A DNA stretch of 64,000 nt from Streptomyces sp. HNM0574. Its GTDB lineage: Bacteria > Actinomycetota > Actinomycetes > Streptomycetales > Streptomycetaceae. Positions 25,773 to 35,113 of the stretch are shown piece by piece. Below the pieces are notes generated by a model. That model saw only the letters and a program-made list of their open reading frames with translations, did no database searches and had not been told where the DNA came from. The stretch is from positions 186,001 through 250,000 of the forward strand of contig NZ_JAASAH010000006.1 in NCBI RefSeq assembly GCF_012726235.1, given 5' to 3'. A program made the translations under genes and the position numbers. Numbering within the stretch: the first letter of the stretch is position 1; each line of letters starts with the position of its first letter.

Positions 25773-26489
25773 ATGGCGATGGCCGATGCGGCGACGCCCG
25801 ATGCCGCGGTGCTCGACGACCCGGTCGGCGCCTCGCTCCGCGGCCCGCACGCGCACCTGGCCCGCCGGTCCGGCGGGGCGGCCGCCTACGTTCCCGAGGT
25901 CGCGACCTTCGCCGCCGTCGGCGCCGACCCGGGCCCGGGGGAGTGGGCGGACCTGGTGCGGCTGCTGGGCCGCGGGGAGCTCGCCGACCTGTTCAGCGGC
26001 GAGGCGACACCACCGCCGGACTGGGAGCCGGTCTTCGCCGCGGACGGCCGCCAGCTGCTCTGGCCGGACAGCACGCCCCCGTCGCCGCCGCTCGCGGCCG
26101 GCGCCGAGCTGTGCGAGCTGGGCCCGGAGGACGTGCCCGCGATGCTCGCCCTGGTCGAGCGCACCCGGCCGGGCCCCTTCCGGCCGCGCACCCGCGAACT
26201 CGGCACCTACCTCGGCGTCCGCGAGCACGGCGCCCTGGTGGCGATGGCGGGCGAACGTCTGCGGCCGCCCGGCTGGACCGAGATCAGCGCCGTCTGCACC
26301 GCGCCGGAGGCGCGCGGGCGCGGGCACGCCGCACACCTGGTCGGCGCCCTCGCCGGACGCGTCCTGGCGCGCGGCGAACGCCCCTTCCTGCACGTCGTCG
26401 AGGAGAACACCGGCGCGCTCGCCTTCTACGAGCGGCTCGGCTTCGAGGCCCGCAGGAAGGTCACCTTCCGCGGCTTCCGCACCCCGTGA
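25773..26489 (+). CDS. GNAT family N-acetyltransferase
   Basis: A 238-residue acetyl-CoA-dependent acetyltransferase. The GNAT core lies in the C-terminal half: motif A ([18 protein letters not shown], the acetyl-CoA pyrophosphate loop) and motif B ([15 protein letters not shown]). The N-terminal 100 residues look like a degenerate second GNAT-like domain, as in other actinobacterial FR47-type proteins. ATG 25773 is preceded by AAGG about 10 nt upstream; a second ATG two codons later is possible. A longer open frame starting at 25593 would run through the preceding terminator and is rejected. Substrate unknown. Confidence 0.85.
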   Translation: MAMADAATPDAAVLDDPVGASLRGPHAHLARRSGGAAAYVPEVATFAAVGADPGPGEWADLVRLLGRGELADLFSGEATPPPDWEPVFAADGRQLLWPDSTPPSPPLAAGAELCELGPEDVPAMLALVERTRPGPFRPRTRELGTYLGVREHGALVAMAGERLRPPGWTEISAVCTAPEARGRGHAAHLVGALAGRVLARGERPFLHVVEENTGALAFYERLGFEARRKVTFRGFRTP

Positions 26490-26507
26490 CGGGCTGAGCG
26501 CACCCGG

Positions 26508-27305
26508 TCACCCGGCCTCGTCCTCCGCCACCCCGGCCGCCGCCGGGTCCAGGACGCGGGCGAGGAAGGTGCGGGTGCGCCGGTGGCGCGGGGCGCTGAT
26601 GACGCGCTCCGGGGTGCCCTCCTCGACGATGACGCCGCCGTCCATGAACACCACCCGGTCGGCGACCTCGCGGGCGAAGCTCATCTCGTGCGTGACGACC
26701 ATCATCGTCATGCCCTCGTCGGCGAGGCGGCGCATGACGGCGAGGACGTCGCCGACCAGCTCCGGGTCGAGCGCGGACGTCGGCTCGTCGAAGAGCATCA
26801 GCTCCGGGTCCATGGCCAGGGCCCGCGCGATGGCCACCCGCTGCTGCTGGCCCCCGGAGAGCTGCGCCGGGTAGGCCGCGTCCTTCTCGGCGATCCCGAC
26901 CCGCCGCAGGTGCGCGTGCGCGATCCGCTCGGCCTCCTCGCGGGAGCGGCCGAGGACGCGCCGCTGGGCGATGGTGAGGTTGTCCAGGACGGTCAGGTGA
27001 GGGAAGAGGTTGAAGCCCTGGAAGACCATGCCGATCCGGCGCCGCACCCGGTCGATGTCCACGTCCCCGTCGGTGAGTTCGGTGCCCGACAGGGCGACGG
27101 TGCCGGCCGTCGGCTCCTCCAGCAGGTTCATGCACCGCAGCAGCGTCGACTTGCCCGAACCGGACGGGCCGATGACGCACACCACCTCGCCGCGCCGCAC
27201 GGTGAAGTCGATCCCCTTGAGCACCTCCAGCGCGCCGAAGGACTTGTGCAGTCCCTCGACCCGGATCGCGGCCTCACCCGCCGTCCGCGTCTCCTGCTCG
27301 CTCAT
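26508..27305 (-). CDS. Polar amino acid ABC transporter, ATP-binding protein
   Basis: A 265-residue ATPase with Walker A (GPSGSGKST), Q-loop, signature (LSGGQQQR), Walker B ([12 protein letters not shown]) and H-loop (VTHE) all intact. It belongs to the GlnQ/HisP group that energises import of polar amino acids. It is the last gene of a three-gene importer operon (binding protein, permease, ATPase), 6 nt after the permease. It converges with the GNAT gene at 18 nt spacing, with no clear terminator between. Confidence 0.93.
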   Translation of the reverse strand: MSEQETRTAGEAAIRVEGLHKSFGALEVLKGIDFTVRRGEVVCVIGPSGSGKSTLLRCMNLLEEPTAGTVALSGTELTDGDVDIDRVRRRIGMVFQGFNLFPHLTVLDNLTIAQRRVLGRSREEAERIAHAHLRRVGIAEKDAAYPAQLSGGQQQRVAIARALAMDPELMLFDEPTSALDPELVGDVLAVMRRLADEGMTMMVVTHEMSFAREVADRVVFMDGGVIVEEGTPERVISAPRHRRTRTFLARVLDPAAAGVAEDEAG

Positions 27306-27311
27306 CGCGCC

Positions 27312-28106
27312 TCACCTCGCCTTCGCGGTACGGGCCTCCAGCCGCCGGACGAGATGGCCGAGCGGGAGGGTGATGATCAGGTAGCACAGCCCGGCGACCA
27401 GGATCGGGGTCAGGCTGCGGTTCTCGTTGAGCGCGTCCCGGCCGAACTTGGCCAGCTCGTACTGGCCGAGCGAGAGGCCGAGCAGATAGACCAGCGAGGA
27501 GTCCTTGGTGAGCAGGATCAGCTCGTTGGTCAGCGGCGGCAGGACGATGCGGAACGCCTGCGGGACGACGATCGAGCGCAGCGCGCGCCCCTGGGACATG
27601 CCCAGCGAACGGGCCGCCTCCACCTGCCCCTTGGGCACGGCCTGGATACCGGCCCTGATCGTCTCCGCCATGTACGCGGCCCCGACGAGGCCGAGCGCCA
27701 GCATCACGGTGACGTACTGGTCGATCACCACCTGGAAGGCGATCGGGACGCCGAAGCCGAGCGCGATGAAGACCAGCAGCGCGGGAACGCCCCGGAAGAA
27801 CTCGATGTACGCGATCGCCAGCCACCGGTACGGCGGCACCGACGAGAGCCGCATCAGCGCCAGGACCAGCCCGAGCGCGAGCCCGAAGCCGAACCCGAGC
27901 AGCGTGTAGACGACGGTGTTGACCAGCGCGGTGCCGATGATCTCGGGGAACTGGGCCCGCGCGACGTCGAGGTCGAAGAAGGCGCGGCGGATCTCTCCCC
28001 AGTTCGCGCCGAGGGCGAGCGCGGCCACGGCGACGGCCAGTACCGCGTACTGGACGCCCCGTACCGTCCGCGCCCGCTGCCTGCGGTGCGTGAGCATGGC
28101 GGGCAT
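27312..28106 (-). CDS. Polar amino acid ABC transporter, permease
   Basis: A 264-residue inner-membrane subunit of the HisM/GlnP group with about five helices and the EAA loop that contacts the ATPase (VEAARSLGMSQGRALRSIVVPQAFRIVLPP). ATG 28106 is chosen because GAGGAG lies 10 nt upstream; an ATG three codons later is also possible. A single permease implies a homodimer. Its position between the ATPase and the binding protein fits the usual operon order. Confidence 0.92.
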   Translation of the reverse strand: MPAMLTHRRQRARTVRGVQYAVLAVAVAALALGANWGEIRRAFFDLDVARAQFPEIIGTALVNTVVYTLLGFGFGLALGLVLALMRLSSVPPYRWLAIAYIEFFRGVPALLVFIALGFGVPIAFQVVIDQYVTVMLALGLVGAAYMAETIRAGIQAVPKGQVEAARSLGMSQGRALRSIVVPQAFRIVLPPLTNELILLTKDSSLVYLLGLSLGQYELAKFGRDALNENRSLTPILVAGLCYLIITLPLGHLVRRLEARTAKAR

Positions 28107-28174
28107 GGTGGTGTGACTCCTCAACTGCCGCCTGCCCGGCGGCGTCCGAAGGCCGTGCGGGGTGCGGACGGTGC

Positions 28175-28996
28175 CTACTTCCCGGGCTCCTTGCCGAACC
28201 ACTTCTTGTGGATGCGGTCGTACGTCCCGTCCGCCCTGGCCTGCTTCAGCACCTGGTCGATCTTCTTCCGCAGCGCGGTGTTGCCCTTGCGCACGCCGAG
28301 CCCGTACTGCTCGCCGGTGTCGAACTCGGCCGTGACGCGGGTGTCCGGATTGCCCTTGACGTAGTCGTAGAGCACCCCGTTGTCGTTGATGCCCGCGTCC
28401 ACCTGGCCCGTCCGCACGGCCGTGAGGAGCAGCCCGACGTCCTCGAACTGGACCAGCTCGACGCCGTCGGGCGCCTTCTTCCGCGCGTACTCCTCGCCGG
28501 TGGTCGACGCCTGGACGCCGAGCTTCCTGCCCTTCAGGTCCTTCAGCGAGGCGTACGTGGCGCCCTTCTTGACGAGCAGGGCCTGGGTGGCGTCGAAGTA
28601 GGGGGCTGAGAAGTCCAGGTTCTTCCTGCGGACGTCGTTGATGGTCATGCCGGCGGCGGCCGCGTCGCACTTGTTGGCGTTGAGGTCCTCGCCGGACTGG
28701 ATGCCCTCCCAGGGCGTGTCCACGATCTTCTGCTCGACCTTGAGCTCCTCGGCGACCAGGTCCATCACGTCGACGTCGAATCCGACGATCTTTCCGGATT
28801 TCTTGAACTGGAAGGGCTCGTAGGGCAGATGGGTACAGACCGTCAGCTTCCCCTCCGACACCAGCCGGATCTCGGAGCCCCCGGCCCCGGCCGAGGTGGT
28901 ACTCGTGCAGCCGGCCAGCAGACCGGAGGTCACGAGGAGCGGGAGAACGGCCGCGACCGGACGCCGCGGGGATCGGGCAGACACCTTCGCAGACAC
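28175..28996 (-). CDS. Amino acid ABC transporter, substrate-binding lipoprotein
   Basis: A 273-residue lipoprotein with a signal peptide and lipobox LLAGC (Cys about 29), then an SBP_bac_3 type II binding fold (EGKLTVCTHLPYEPFQF, VGFDVDVMDLVAEEL, CDAAAAGMTINDVRRKNLDFSAPYF). It delivers a polar amino acid to the permease. GTG 28996 is chosen because AGGAGG lies 7 nt upstream. It is first in the operon, so the promoter is in the 471-bp region upstream. Ligand specificity cannot be read from sequence. Confidence 0.92.
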   Translation of the reverse strand: MSAKVSARSPRRPVAAVLPLLVTSGLLAGCTSTTSAGAGGSEIRLVSEGKLTVCTHLPYEPFQFKKSGKIVGFDVDVMDLVAEELKVEQKIVDTPWEGIQSGEDLNANKCDAAAAGMTINDVRRKNLDFSAPYFDATQALLVKKGATYASLKDLKGRKLGVQASTTGEEYARKKAPDGVELVQFEDVGLLLTAVRTGQVDAGINDNGVLYDYVKGNPDTRVTAEFDTGEQYGLGVRKGNTALRKKIDQVLKQARADGTYDRIHKKWFGKEPGK

Positions 28997-29380
28997 CTGG
29001 GGTCCTCCTGGGATGTTGAGCAATACCGCATCCGGCAGGGCGAGTTGCGCTGCATCCTGCCACCGGGCCCCGGGACTGTCGCCGCCGGGGAGCATTGCGA
29101 GCGGATAACGAACAGCGGCCCGTCCGCCCGGTCCGTCCCCTTTCGTTCCCGGGTGGCGGCCGCGCGGGGGCCCGGTGTCCCTTTTCCTGCGTCCCGGCGT
29201 AAAATTCCCGACAGCGGTGGACAATTCTTTCTCCCCGGCCGATGAGAATCCGATTAATTTCCGGCGGCGTACGGGGACCGGTCCGCACCCCTTTCAGGGC
29301 GGAAACCGCGCGGCGAAAGCGATCACCGGAGCCTGTCCTCCGGGCCATTCCCGAACGGCGACCCCAGGTGGGGTGCCCGC

Positions 29381-29398
29381 TAGCGTGTCGTCGACGAC
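29381..29398 (+). promoter_or_regulatory. -10 TAGCGT followed by a 12-bp palindrome
   Basis: TAGCGT (29381-29386) fits the TANNNT consensus and abuts GTCGTCGACGAC (29387-29398), a perfect palindrome that would cover the transcription start of the downstream methyltransferase. The rest of 28997-29467 holds no gene. Its A/T-rich stretch around 29195-29265 probably contains promoter elements of the divergent amino acid importer. Confidence 0.45.
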
Positions 29399-29467
29399 GG
29401 GCGGCCGTTCCCCGGAATGCGCCGCGTCCTGAGCTGCCGAAAATTTCGCCATCACCAAGGGATCGAC

Positions 29468-30124
29468 GTGTCACTGTTCCTCAGGGAGTTCGCCCGGACC
29501 CGCCGGGACACAGGAGCCATCGCCCCCAGCAGCCCCTGGCTCGCCAAAGCCCTGACCCGCTACGTGGTCCCCACCCCCGGAAGCCCGCGCGCCGTGCTGG
29601 AGGTCGGCCCCGGCACCGGAGCCGTGACCCGGCACGTCCGCGCCGCGCTGGACCCGCTGGACAGCCTCGAACTCGTCGAGGCCAACCCCCGGTTCGCGGC
29701 CCTGCTGGAGCGCAGGTACGCCACCGACCCGCAGGTGCGCCTGCGGACCGGACAGGTGCAGCAGCAGGAACTGGGCACCTACGACACGATCGTGTGCGGC
29801 CTGCCCTTCGCCAACTTCGACGCCACGACCGTCGAGCAGATCTTCCGCCACCTGCTGTCCGCGCTGCGGCCCGCCGGCACCCTGTCCTTCTTCGCGTACT
29901 CCGGCATGCGGCCGCTGCGCCGCATGTTCACCACCGGCGCCGAGCTCGGCACCGTGCTGGACACCCAGGCCGCGGTCGAACGGGCGCTGGACGCGCACCA
30001 GTTCCGCCGCGAGACGGTGCTGTGCAACATCCCGCCCGCGCACGTGCACCATCTGGCCCCCGTCCCCGGCGCGGCCCCCGGCGCCCTCGCCGCCCGCAAC
30101 GCCCGCTTCGGGTACGCGGGCTGA
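29468..30124 (+). CDS. Class I SAM-dependent methyltransferase (PmtA/KsgA-like)
   Basis: A 218-residue methyltransferase. SAM motif I is VLEVGPGTGAVT (about 43-54), the acidic loop after strand 2 is LVEANPRF, and motif IV is CGLPFANF. This pattern is shared by phospholipid N-methyltransferases of the PmtA type and rRNA adenine methylases. The missing N/D-PPY motif favours lipid methylation. GTG 29468 follows AAGGGA; upstream in-frame codons look non-coding. It stands alone, ends in a hairpin, and has no lipid gene as neighbour, so the substrate is open. Confidence 0.8.
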   Translation: MSLFLREFARTRRDTGAIAPSSPWLAKALTRYVVPTPGSPRAVLEVGPGTGAVTRHVRAALDPLDSLELVEANPRFAALLERRYATDPQVRLRTGQVQQQELGTYDTIVCGLPFANFDATTVEQIFRHLLSALRPAGTLSFFAYSGMRPLRRMFTTGAELGTVLDTQAAVERALDAHQFRRETVLCNIPPAHVHHLAPVPGAAPGALAARNARFGYAG

Positions 30125-30135
30125 ACCCCGAAGGC

Positions 30136-30170
30136 GCGGCAACTCCTCCCGCCCGGAAGGGAGTTGCCGC
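30136..30170 (+). terminator. Hairpin after the methyltransferase
   Basis: Arms of 11 nt (30136-30146 and 30160-30170) with a 13-nt loop, 11 nt after the stop codon. Confidence 0.7.
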
Positions 30171-30342
30171 ATCCGCCGGGCCGCGTGCGGTTCCCGTCCG
30201 GCGCGGATTTCCCCCGTGGGGTGGATCACAGGGGGCGGTGTAACCGAAACCGTCCCCGGCGCCGTCCCTGTGGACGACCCGGCCCGGCCGCCCCGCCCCA
30301 AGCGGGCGGCCGCGCCGCATCCGGAACACCCTGGGGGACCCT

Positions 30343-31029
30343 GTGACCAGCATGCGCCGTACCACCCGTCCGACCGGCCCGGGCCGCGCCCGCCGCACCG
30401 CCCGTACCGCCGGCCTCGTCACCGCCGCAGCCGCCGCCGTGTTCGCACTGACCGCCTGCCAGGACGAAGCCGCCAACTCCGCCGCCACCGGCGGGAGTTC
30501 CGCCGACTCCACCGCGAAGGGCACGGGTCCGGCGGACCCCGGAGCCCAGGACCCCGGCTCGACGGGCGGCGGCACCGAGCCCGGTGCCGGCGGCACCGGG
30601 GGCTCCGGCGAGGAGCGCACCACCTGCACCGTCGGCAAGGTCGCCGTCGGGCTCCAGGAGACCGGCGGCAGCGCGCCCGTCGTCCTGCTCAAGGCCACCA
30701 ACAACGGCAGCGCCCGCTGCGACCTGTACGGCCACCCGTTCGTGGGCCACCCGGACGCGCAGTCCCCGCTCCCGGCCGGCGGCGGCACCCCGCAGTCCGT
30801 GGTCTCCCTGGAGCCCGGCGCCTCCGCCTACGCCTCGCTCGGCCTGGCCGAAGGCGAGGGCGCCGACGTGCACCGCGAGAAGCGGCTCACCGTCGAACTC
30901 GCCGACCGCGAGGGCCAGGGCACCGGCGCCACCGCCGAGGTCACCTCCCCGGGACCCGCCGGACTCGCCCTCGGCGAGGACTCCACCGTCTCCTACTGGA
31001 ACGACACCCTCGAGGGCGCGATGCGGTAG
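30343..31029 (+). CDS. DUF4232-type lipoprotein
   Basis: A 228-residue exported protein. The signal peptide ends in lipobox ALTAC (Cys about 39). A Gly/Ser/Pro/Thr-rich linker of some 50 residues then leads to a C-terminal domain with DUF4232 features (conserved TCT start, LLKATNNGSARCDLYGHPFV, ASAYASL). These are abundant Streptomyces surface lipoproteins of unknown role. GTG 30343 has GGGGGA at proper spacing; an ATG three codons later is possible. The 5' neighbour is terminated upstream, so the gene has its own promoter. Confidence 0.85.
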   Translation: MTSMRRTTRPTGPGRARRTARTAGLVTAAAAAVFALTACQDEAANSAATGGSSADSTAKGTGPADPGAQDPGSTGGGTEPGAGGTGGSGEERTTCTVGKVAVGLQETGGSAPVVLLKATNNGSARCDLYGHPFVGHPDAQSPLPAGGGTPQSVVSLEPGASAYASLGLAEGEGADVHREKRLTVELADREGQGTGATAEVTSPGPAGLALGEDSTVSYWNDTLEGAMR

Positions 31030-31109
31030 CGGCGGGGCGCGTCTGCTTTCGCGCCGGCTGGGCAACCTTCGCTCGTACGACGCACTCCTCACCGACCCAA
31101 GGGGATGGA

Positions 31110-32684
31110 ATGAGCAGGTACGACTACGTCGTCGTCGGCGCGGGATCAGCGGGCTCGGTGCTCGCCGCCCGGCTCACGGAGGACCCCGGGGTCCGGGTCG
31201 CGCTGATCGAGGCGGGCGGCCCGGACACGGCGCAGGAGATCCATGTCCCGGCCGCCTTCCCGCAGTTGTTCAAGTCCGACCTCGACTGGGACCTGGACTC
31301 CGAACCCGAGCCGGGCATCGGCGGACGCCGGGTCTATCTGCCGCGGGGCAGGATGTTCGGCGGGTCCAGCTCGATGAACGCGATGCTCTACGTCCGCGGC
31401 AACCGCGCCGACTACGACGGCTGGGCCGCGGCCGGCGCCACCGGCTGGTCGTACGCCGAGGTGCTGCCGTACTTCCGGCGGGCCGAGGACAACCAGCGCG
31501 GCGAGGACGAATACCACGGCGCGGGCGGCCCGTTGACGGTCAGCGACGCCCGCTTCGCGCACCCGCTCGCCTCCGCCTTCGTCCGCGCCGCCGAACAGGC
31601 CGGGCACAAGCCGAACGAGGACTTCAACGGCGCGACGCAGTTCGGCGTCGGCCGCTACCAGGTCACCCAGCGCGGCGGCATGCGGTGCAGCACCGCCGTC
31701 GCCTATCTGCACCCCGCGCTCGAACGCCCCAACCTCACCGTGCTGCCCTCGGCCCGCGCCCACCGCGTGGTCGTCGAGGGCGGCCGGGCCACGGGCGTGG
31801 AGGTGGAGCGCGGCGGCACCGTGGAGGTCGTCCGCGCCGAGCGCGAGGTGATCCTGTCCGCGGGCGCCTACGAGTCGCCGAAGCTGCTGATGCTGTCCGG
31901 CATCGGGCCCGGTGCCACCCTCGCCGCGCTCGGCATCGACGTCCTCCGTGACCTGCCCGTCGGCCAGGGGCTCCAGGACCACTACATGACGCTGCTGAAC
32001 TTCCGCACCGACGCCGAGTCGATGCTGTCCGCGGCGACGCCGGAGAACGCCGCGCTGCTGCAGAGCGAGGGACGCGGGCCGCTGACCTCCACCCTCGCCG
32101 AGAGCGGCGGCTTCTTCCGCTCCCGGGACGAACTGACGGCCCCGGACGTCCAGTTCCACGCCGCCGGCCTGCTCTACCACCAGGAGGGCCTGGGCGCGCC
32201 CACCGAGCACGGCCTCGCCTTCGGTCCCTGCGTCCTCGCGCCGACCGGCCGCGGCACCGTCACCCCGCGCTCCCCGCGCCCCGACGCCGCACCCCGCATC
32301 CAGCACAACTTCCTGACCACGCAGGAGGACCGGGACTGCATCGTCGCCGGCATCCGCCTCGCCCTGGAGATCGCGGACCAGCCCGCCGTGGCCGACCTCG
32401 TCACCGGCCCGTACGACACACCCGCCTCCGCCTCCGAGGACGACATCCTCGACTGGGCGCGGCGCGCCGGGCACACGCTGTACCACCCGACGTCGACCTG
32501 CGCCATCGGCGCGGTCGTCGACCCGGAGCTGCGGGTGCTCGACGTGGCGGGCCTCCGCGTCGTCGACGCCTCGGTCTTCCCCTCGGTGCCGCGCGGCAAC
32601 ACCAACGCCCCCACCATCATGGCGGCGGAGAAGGCCGCCGACCTCATCACCGGCGCCGCACCCCTGACTCCGGCCGCCCGTTGA
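31110..32684 (+). CDS. GMC family FAD-dependent oxidoreductase (choline dehydrogenase-like)
   Basis: A 524-residue flavoprotein. The FAD-binding GAGSAG motif is at the N-terminus. GMC signature 1 (RGRMFGGSSSMNAMLYVRG) and signature 2 (SAGAYESPKLLMLSGIG) follow. The catalytic His is in HPTSTCAIG, and the last motif is VPRGNTNAPTIMAAE. The family oxidises alcohols such as choline, glucose or aryl alcohols. A purine-rich site (aagggg) precedes ATG 31110. No betaine genes lie nearby, so BetA is not supported. It is 80 nt after the lipoprotein. Confidence 0.9.
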   Translation: MSRYDYVVVGAGSAGSVLAARLTEDPGVRVALIEAGGPDTAQEIHVPAAFPQLFKSDLDWDLDSEPEPGIGGRRVYLPRGRMFGGSSSMNAMLYVRGNRADYDGWAAAGATGWSYAEVLPYFRRAEDNQRGEDEYHGAGGPLTVSDARFAHPLASAFVRAAEQAGHKPNEDFNGATQFGVGRYQVTQRGGMRCSTAVAYLHPALERPNLTVLPSARAHRVVVEGGRATGVEVERGGTVEVVRAEREVILSAGAYESPKLLMLSGIGPGATLAALGIDVLRDLPVGQGLQDHYMTLLNFRTDAESMLSAATPENAALLQSEGRGPLTSTLAESGGFFRSRDELTAPDVQFHAAGLLYHQEGLGAPTEHGLAFGPCVLAPTGRGTVTPRSPRPDAAPRIQHNFLTTQEDRDCIVAGIRLALEIADQPAVADLVTGPYDTPASASEDDILDWARRAGHTLYHPTSTCAIGAVVDPELRVLDVAGLRVVDASVFPSVPRGNTNAPTIMAAEKAADLITGAAPLTPAAR

Positions 32685-32702
32685 CGCGTGGGGCGGCGCC
32701 GC

Positions 32703-33368
32703 TCAGACGCCGCCCACCGCCGAGACCAGGCTGGCGACGGTGACGGTGTTGAAGACGAAGGCGATGACCGCGTTCGCCGCCACCGTCCGGCGCATCTCCC
32801 GCGAGGTCACGTCCACGTCGGTGGTGCCGAAGGTCGTCATCACCGACAGCGCGAAGTACACGTAGTCGGACCAGGCCGGGGGTTCCTTCCCGGGGAAGTC
32901 GAGCCCCCGGCCGTTCTCCACCAGGTTGTCCGCCTGGAACGTCACCGCGAAGGCCACGGCCACGCAGATCCAGGCGAGGACGACGAGGGCCAGCGCGAGC
33001 AGCGTGCGCGGCGCCGCCTCGAAGGTGGTGTGCAGATGGCCGGGCAGCCACACCACCGCCACCACCAGCGCGGCCGCCGCGATGAGCAGCGACACCCCGG
33101 GGCCCGGCGCGGTCCCCAGCAGGTAGCGCTGCGCGAAGGTGCCGCGCGCCTCCCGGTGCGCCCAGGAGCGGACCCGGTCCGGGGCGACCGTCAGGAAGGT
33201 GCCCAGTGTGACGCCGAGATAGGGCACCAGATAGGCGAAGAGCGCCAGCACGCCGACGTCCACCGCCGAGATCCGCGCCACGCTGTCGAGCGGCAGGAGC
33301 GCGGCCGCGCACAGTGCGACGAACAGACTCACGGCCGACCGGCGCCGCTCGGAGAGCCAACGATGCAC
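32703..33368 (-). CDS. DUF1345 family membrane protein
   Basis: A 221-residue protein with about five membrane helices and the DUF1345 hallmark [24 protein letters not shown], which resembles a potassium-channel pore loop. GTG 33368 is chosen because GGAGG is 7 nt upstream; a longer frame upstream is rejected. Function is not established. A single-domain channel-like role is only suggested by the pore-like motif. It converges tightly with the GMC oxidoreductase gene (18 nt). Confidence 0.82.
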   Translation of the reverse strand: MHRWLSERRRSAVSLFVALCAAALLPLDSVARISAVDVGVLALFAYLVPYLGVTLGTFLTVAPDRVRSWAHREARGTFAQRYLLGTAPGPGVSLLIAAAALVVAVVWLPGHLHTTFEAAPRTLLALALVVLAWICVAVAFAVTFQADNLVENGRGLDFPGKEPPAWSDYVYFALSVMTTFGTTDVDVTSREMRRTVAANAVIAFVFNTVTVASLVSAVGGV

Positions 33369-33550
33369 GGAACGACCTCCACACGGCGGGCGCCGCACTG
33401 CCCTGTCAGCGCGGCGCGGGGTGCCCGCCAGGATGTCAGCCACGGGGCGCACCACGGGTGAGGCGGACGCGGGGGTTGCGGACGGCCCGCGCGTGGGTAG
33501 TCCACCGCACCGGCCGCCCCTGTCCCCGACCGCCCCGCCGTGGAGGCACC

Positions 33551-34768
33551 ATGACCGTCCCGTCCGCAGCGTCGTACGGGTCCCCGCCGCCGCTCGCCGG
33601 GATCACCGTGGTCAGCGTCGAGCAGGCCGTCGCGGCGCCGTTCGCGACGCGGCAGCTCGCCGACCTCGGCGCCCGCGTGATCAAGGTGGAACGCCCGGAC
33701 GGCGGCGACTTCGCCCGCCGGTACGACACCGCCGTGCACGGCGAGTCCAGCTATTTCGTCTGGCTGAACCGCTCCAAGGAGTCGCTCACCCTCGACCTCA
33801 AGCAGCGGGCGGGACGGGAGGTGCTGGAGTCCCTGCTGTCCGGCGCCGACGTGTTCGTGCAGAACCTGGGCCCGGGCGCCGCCGGACGGCTCGGCCTGGA
33901 CGCCGGCCGACTGGCCGCACGCCACCCGGACCTCGTCCCCTGCGCCATCACTGGCTGGGGCTCCGACGGCCCCTGGGCCGACCGCAAGGCGTACGACCTG
34001 CTGGTGCAGTGCCAGACCGGACTCGTCTCGCTCACCGGCACCCCCGAGGGCACCGCGCGGGCCGGCATCTCGGTCGCGGACATCGCCGCGGGCATGTACG
34101 CGTACAGCGGCATCCTCACGGCGCTCCTCGCGCGGGCCACCACCGGCACGGTCCGCGCGGTGGAGGTCTCTCTCTTCGAGGCACTGGCCGAGTGGCTGAG
34201 CCAGCCGGCCGGTTACACGCGCTACGGCGGCACCCAGCCGCCCCGCCTCGGCACCCAGCACGCGACGATCGCCCCGTACGGCGCCTACCCGGCGCGCGAC
34301 GGCAGACAGGTGCTCTTCTCCGTGCAGAACGCGCGCGAATGGCACGCGTTCTGCGCCCGCTTCCTGGAACGCCCCGGCCTGGCCGACGACCCGCGCTTCG
34401 CGACCGGCGCCGACCGGGTCGCGCACCGGAACGAGCTGAACGCGATCGTCGCCGCCCGCTTCGCCGAACTCGACGGCGCGCGGGCCCAACAGGCGCTGGA
34501 CGCCTGCCGGATCGCCAACACCGGCGTCAACACCGTCGAGGACTTCCTCGCCCACCCCGTGCTGAAGGAACGCGACCGCTGGCGCACCGTGCCCCTCCCC
34601 GGCGGCGAACACTCCGCCGAAGCCCTGCTGCCACCCGCCGACCTGTCCGGCGTCGAGCCCCGCATGGGCCCCGTCCCCGCCCTGGGCGAACACACCGAAC
34701 CCATCCTCACCGCACTCGGCCACGACCCCGATTCCGTCGCCGCACTGCGGGCACGGGGCGTGGTCTGA
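33551..34768 (+). CDS. Family III CoA-transferase (CaiB/BaiF)
   Basis: A 405-residue member of the class III CoA-transferases, which move CoA between carboxylic acids through an aspartyl-CoA thioester. The conserved Asp lies in [13 protein letters not shown]. Other family features are the N-terminal [25 protein letters not shown] and [17 protein letters not shown] 33551 has GGAGG 5 nt upstream. No acyl-CoA dehydrogenase or lyase is adjacent, so the acid handled is unknown. Confidence 0.9.
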   Translation: MTVPSAASYGSPPPLAGITVVSVEQAVAAPFATRQLADLGARVIKVERPDGGDFARRYDTAVHGESSYFVWLNRSKESLTLDLKQRAGREVLESLLSGADVFVQNLGPGAAGRLGLDAGRLAARHPDLVPCAITGWGSDGPWADRKAYDLLVQCQTGLVSLTGTPEGTARAGISVADIAAGMYAYSGILTALLARATTGTVRAVEVSLFEALAEWLSQPAGYTRYGGTQPPRLGTQHATIAPYGAYPARDGRQVLFSVQNAREWHAFCARFLERPGLADDPRFATGADRVAHRNELNAIVAARFAELDGARAQQALDACRIANTGVNTVEDFLAHPVLKERDRWRTVPLPGGEHSAEALLPPADLSGVEPRMGPVPALGEHTEPILTALGHDPDSVAALRARGVV

Positions 34769-34770
34769 CG

Positions 34771-35085
34771 CGCGGGGCCTCCTCCGGCCGCGCGCCCCGG
34801 CACACCCCCGCTCCACGATCGGGGCATCGTCGCGGCGGCGCGGACCCGGGCAGGATCGCCGCCCCCGCCTCGGCGGCCAACGGCGAGCTGATCATCAACG
34901 GCGAGACCCACGTCGACCCGCACGGCTGCATCCCGCTGGAGGGCTACGCCGACGAGATCGTCAACCACACCGACAGCCCCGCCGTGCTCCACGAGGGCTA
35001 CGACTGCCAGGGCAGGGTCATGGAGACCGTCGCCCCCGGCGGCGAGACCTTCAACGACTGGGCCTACAGCCTCCGCATCAACTGA
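34771..35085 (+). pseudogene. Small secreted protein, 5' end decayed
   Basis: The last 75 codons read as an intact mature secreted protein (NGELIINGETHVDPHGC to the stop, with two cysteines that could pair). The residues just before, IAAPASAA, look like the end of a signal peptide. Going further upstream there is no ATG, GTG or TTG in frame, and the hydrophobic core of a signal peptide is missing. A deletion or frameshift has probably removed the start. I do not recognise the family. A start hidden inside the CoA-transferase gene is formally possible but would give no signal peptide. Confidence 0.5.
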
Positions 35086-35113
35086 CCGGGGCGGGGGCGG
35101 TTTCGGGCCGGAG

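Noticed and set aside
29093..29108. ATTGCGAGCGGATAAC, similar to the E. coli lac operator
   Set aside because: It matches only one half of lacO with one mismatch, lacks the symmetric other half, and no LacI-type gene is near. It is probably chance in the promoter region of the amino acid importer.
31110..32684. Choline dehydrogenase betA of a betaine operon
   Set aside because: No betaine aldehyde dehydrogenase or choline transporter lies nearby. The GMC family is too broad for this name.
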